30,409 bases of DNA from an uncultured Eubacteriales bacterium. Lineage in GTDB: Bacteria; Bacillota; Clostridia; Oscillospirales; CAG-272. A model generated the notes under the pieces. It was not told the origin of the DNA. It did not search any database and saw only the letters and a list, made by a program, of their open reading frames with translations. The stretch lies in NCBI GenBank assembly GCA_934401725.1, contig CAKRSS010000024.1, forward strand, positions 1 to 30,409, written 5' to 3'. Numbering within the stretch: the first letter of the stretch is position 1; the number at the start of each line of letters is the position of its first letter. Both the position numbers and the translations under genes were made by a program. Positions 30,359 to 30,409 of this stretch are shown in pieces.

Positions 30359-30409
30359 TGGCCTGCCCGACAGGATTCGAACCACGTTTTGGATCCCGTA
30401 CGCCGGAAC
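30359..30409 (-). other. tRNA 3'-end-like fragment, cut by the window edge
   Basis: On the minus strand GGTTCGAATCCTGT, then CGGGCAG, G and CCA look like the T-loop, the 3' side of the T-stem, the acceptor strand, a discriminator and an encoded CCA. However, the 5' side of the T-stem (CGTGG) does not pair with CCTGT beyond two bases, and the part that should be an anticodon arm has no U33 or regular stem. It may be a degenerate tRNA or only a duplicated tRNA 3' end. Confidence 0.45.

Overview
This window looks like chromosomal DNA of a GC-rich Gram-positive bacterium of the class Clostridia, probably an uncultured gut Oscillospirales/Ruminococcaceae-type organism (inference). Reasons: near-consensus TTGACA-N16-18-TATAAT promoters, strong AGGAGG-type ribosome binding sites, a T-box riboswitch, RNase Y, a DUF896/YnzC protein, several lipobox lipoproteins and clostridial-type ThyA and DHFR. 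I see no phage, plasmid backbone, intact insertion sequence or CRISPR array.

Layout. Positions 1-442: 150-bp tandem hairpin repeats, then a terminator. 443-1447 (-): asnA. 1754-3325 (+): PiT phosphate transporter plus DUF47 partner. 3440-5356 (+): RNase Y with its own promoter, flanked on both sides by two related structured elements. 5417-5896 (+): ferritin-like protein. 5936-6890: gene-free, a nested inverted-repeat block. 6891-8210 (-): aspartokinase. 8442-8927 (+): unknown lipoprotein. 9050-16727 (+): a compact run of ten genes (MBL hydrolase, gltX, glnS, DUF1294, DUF896, tsaE, tsaB, rpiB, ispD, ispF), probably one operon. 16733-17005: another inverted-repeat element and a palindrome. 17196-17855 (+): rpe. 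17873-18126: a degraded phosphotransferase-like fragment. 18207-18746 (-): mscL. 18829-20533 (-): trpB2 behind a tryptophan T-box. 20530-21645 (-): UDP-GlcNAc 2-epimerase. 21977-23494 (-): sugar-type ABC binding lipoprotein. 23770-25566 (-): two TIM-barrel sugar isomerase-like enzymes. 25715-27064 (+): thyA-folA. 27277-27972 (+): BspA-like leucine-rich-repeat lipoprotein. 28075-28665 (-): lipoprotein. 28816-30234 (-): transglutaminase-like protein. Right edge: a tRNA 3'-end-like fragment.

How the genes fit together. Most genes are housekeeping: charging of Glu and Gln tRNAs, the t6A tRNA modification (TsaE/TsaB), the non-oxidative pentose phosphate branch (RpiB, Rpe), MEP isoprenoid synthesis (IspD/IspF), the thymidylate/folate cycle (ThyA/DHFR) and the aspartate family (AsnA, LysC). 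Accessory content is small: an orphan solute-binding protein near two sugar isomerases, cell-surface lipoproteins and the repeats.

The strongest candidates for something new are non-coding: the pair of related hairpin elements around rny, the nested palindromic block at 6012-6882, and the repeat families at 1-390 and 6693-6882 whose stems change sequence while keeping pairing. The tryptophan T-box on a stand-alone trpB2 is the clearest regulatory find. No defence system or biosynthetic cluster was found.
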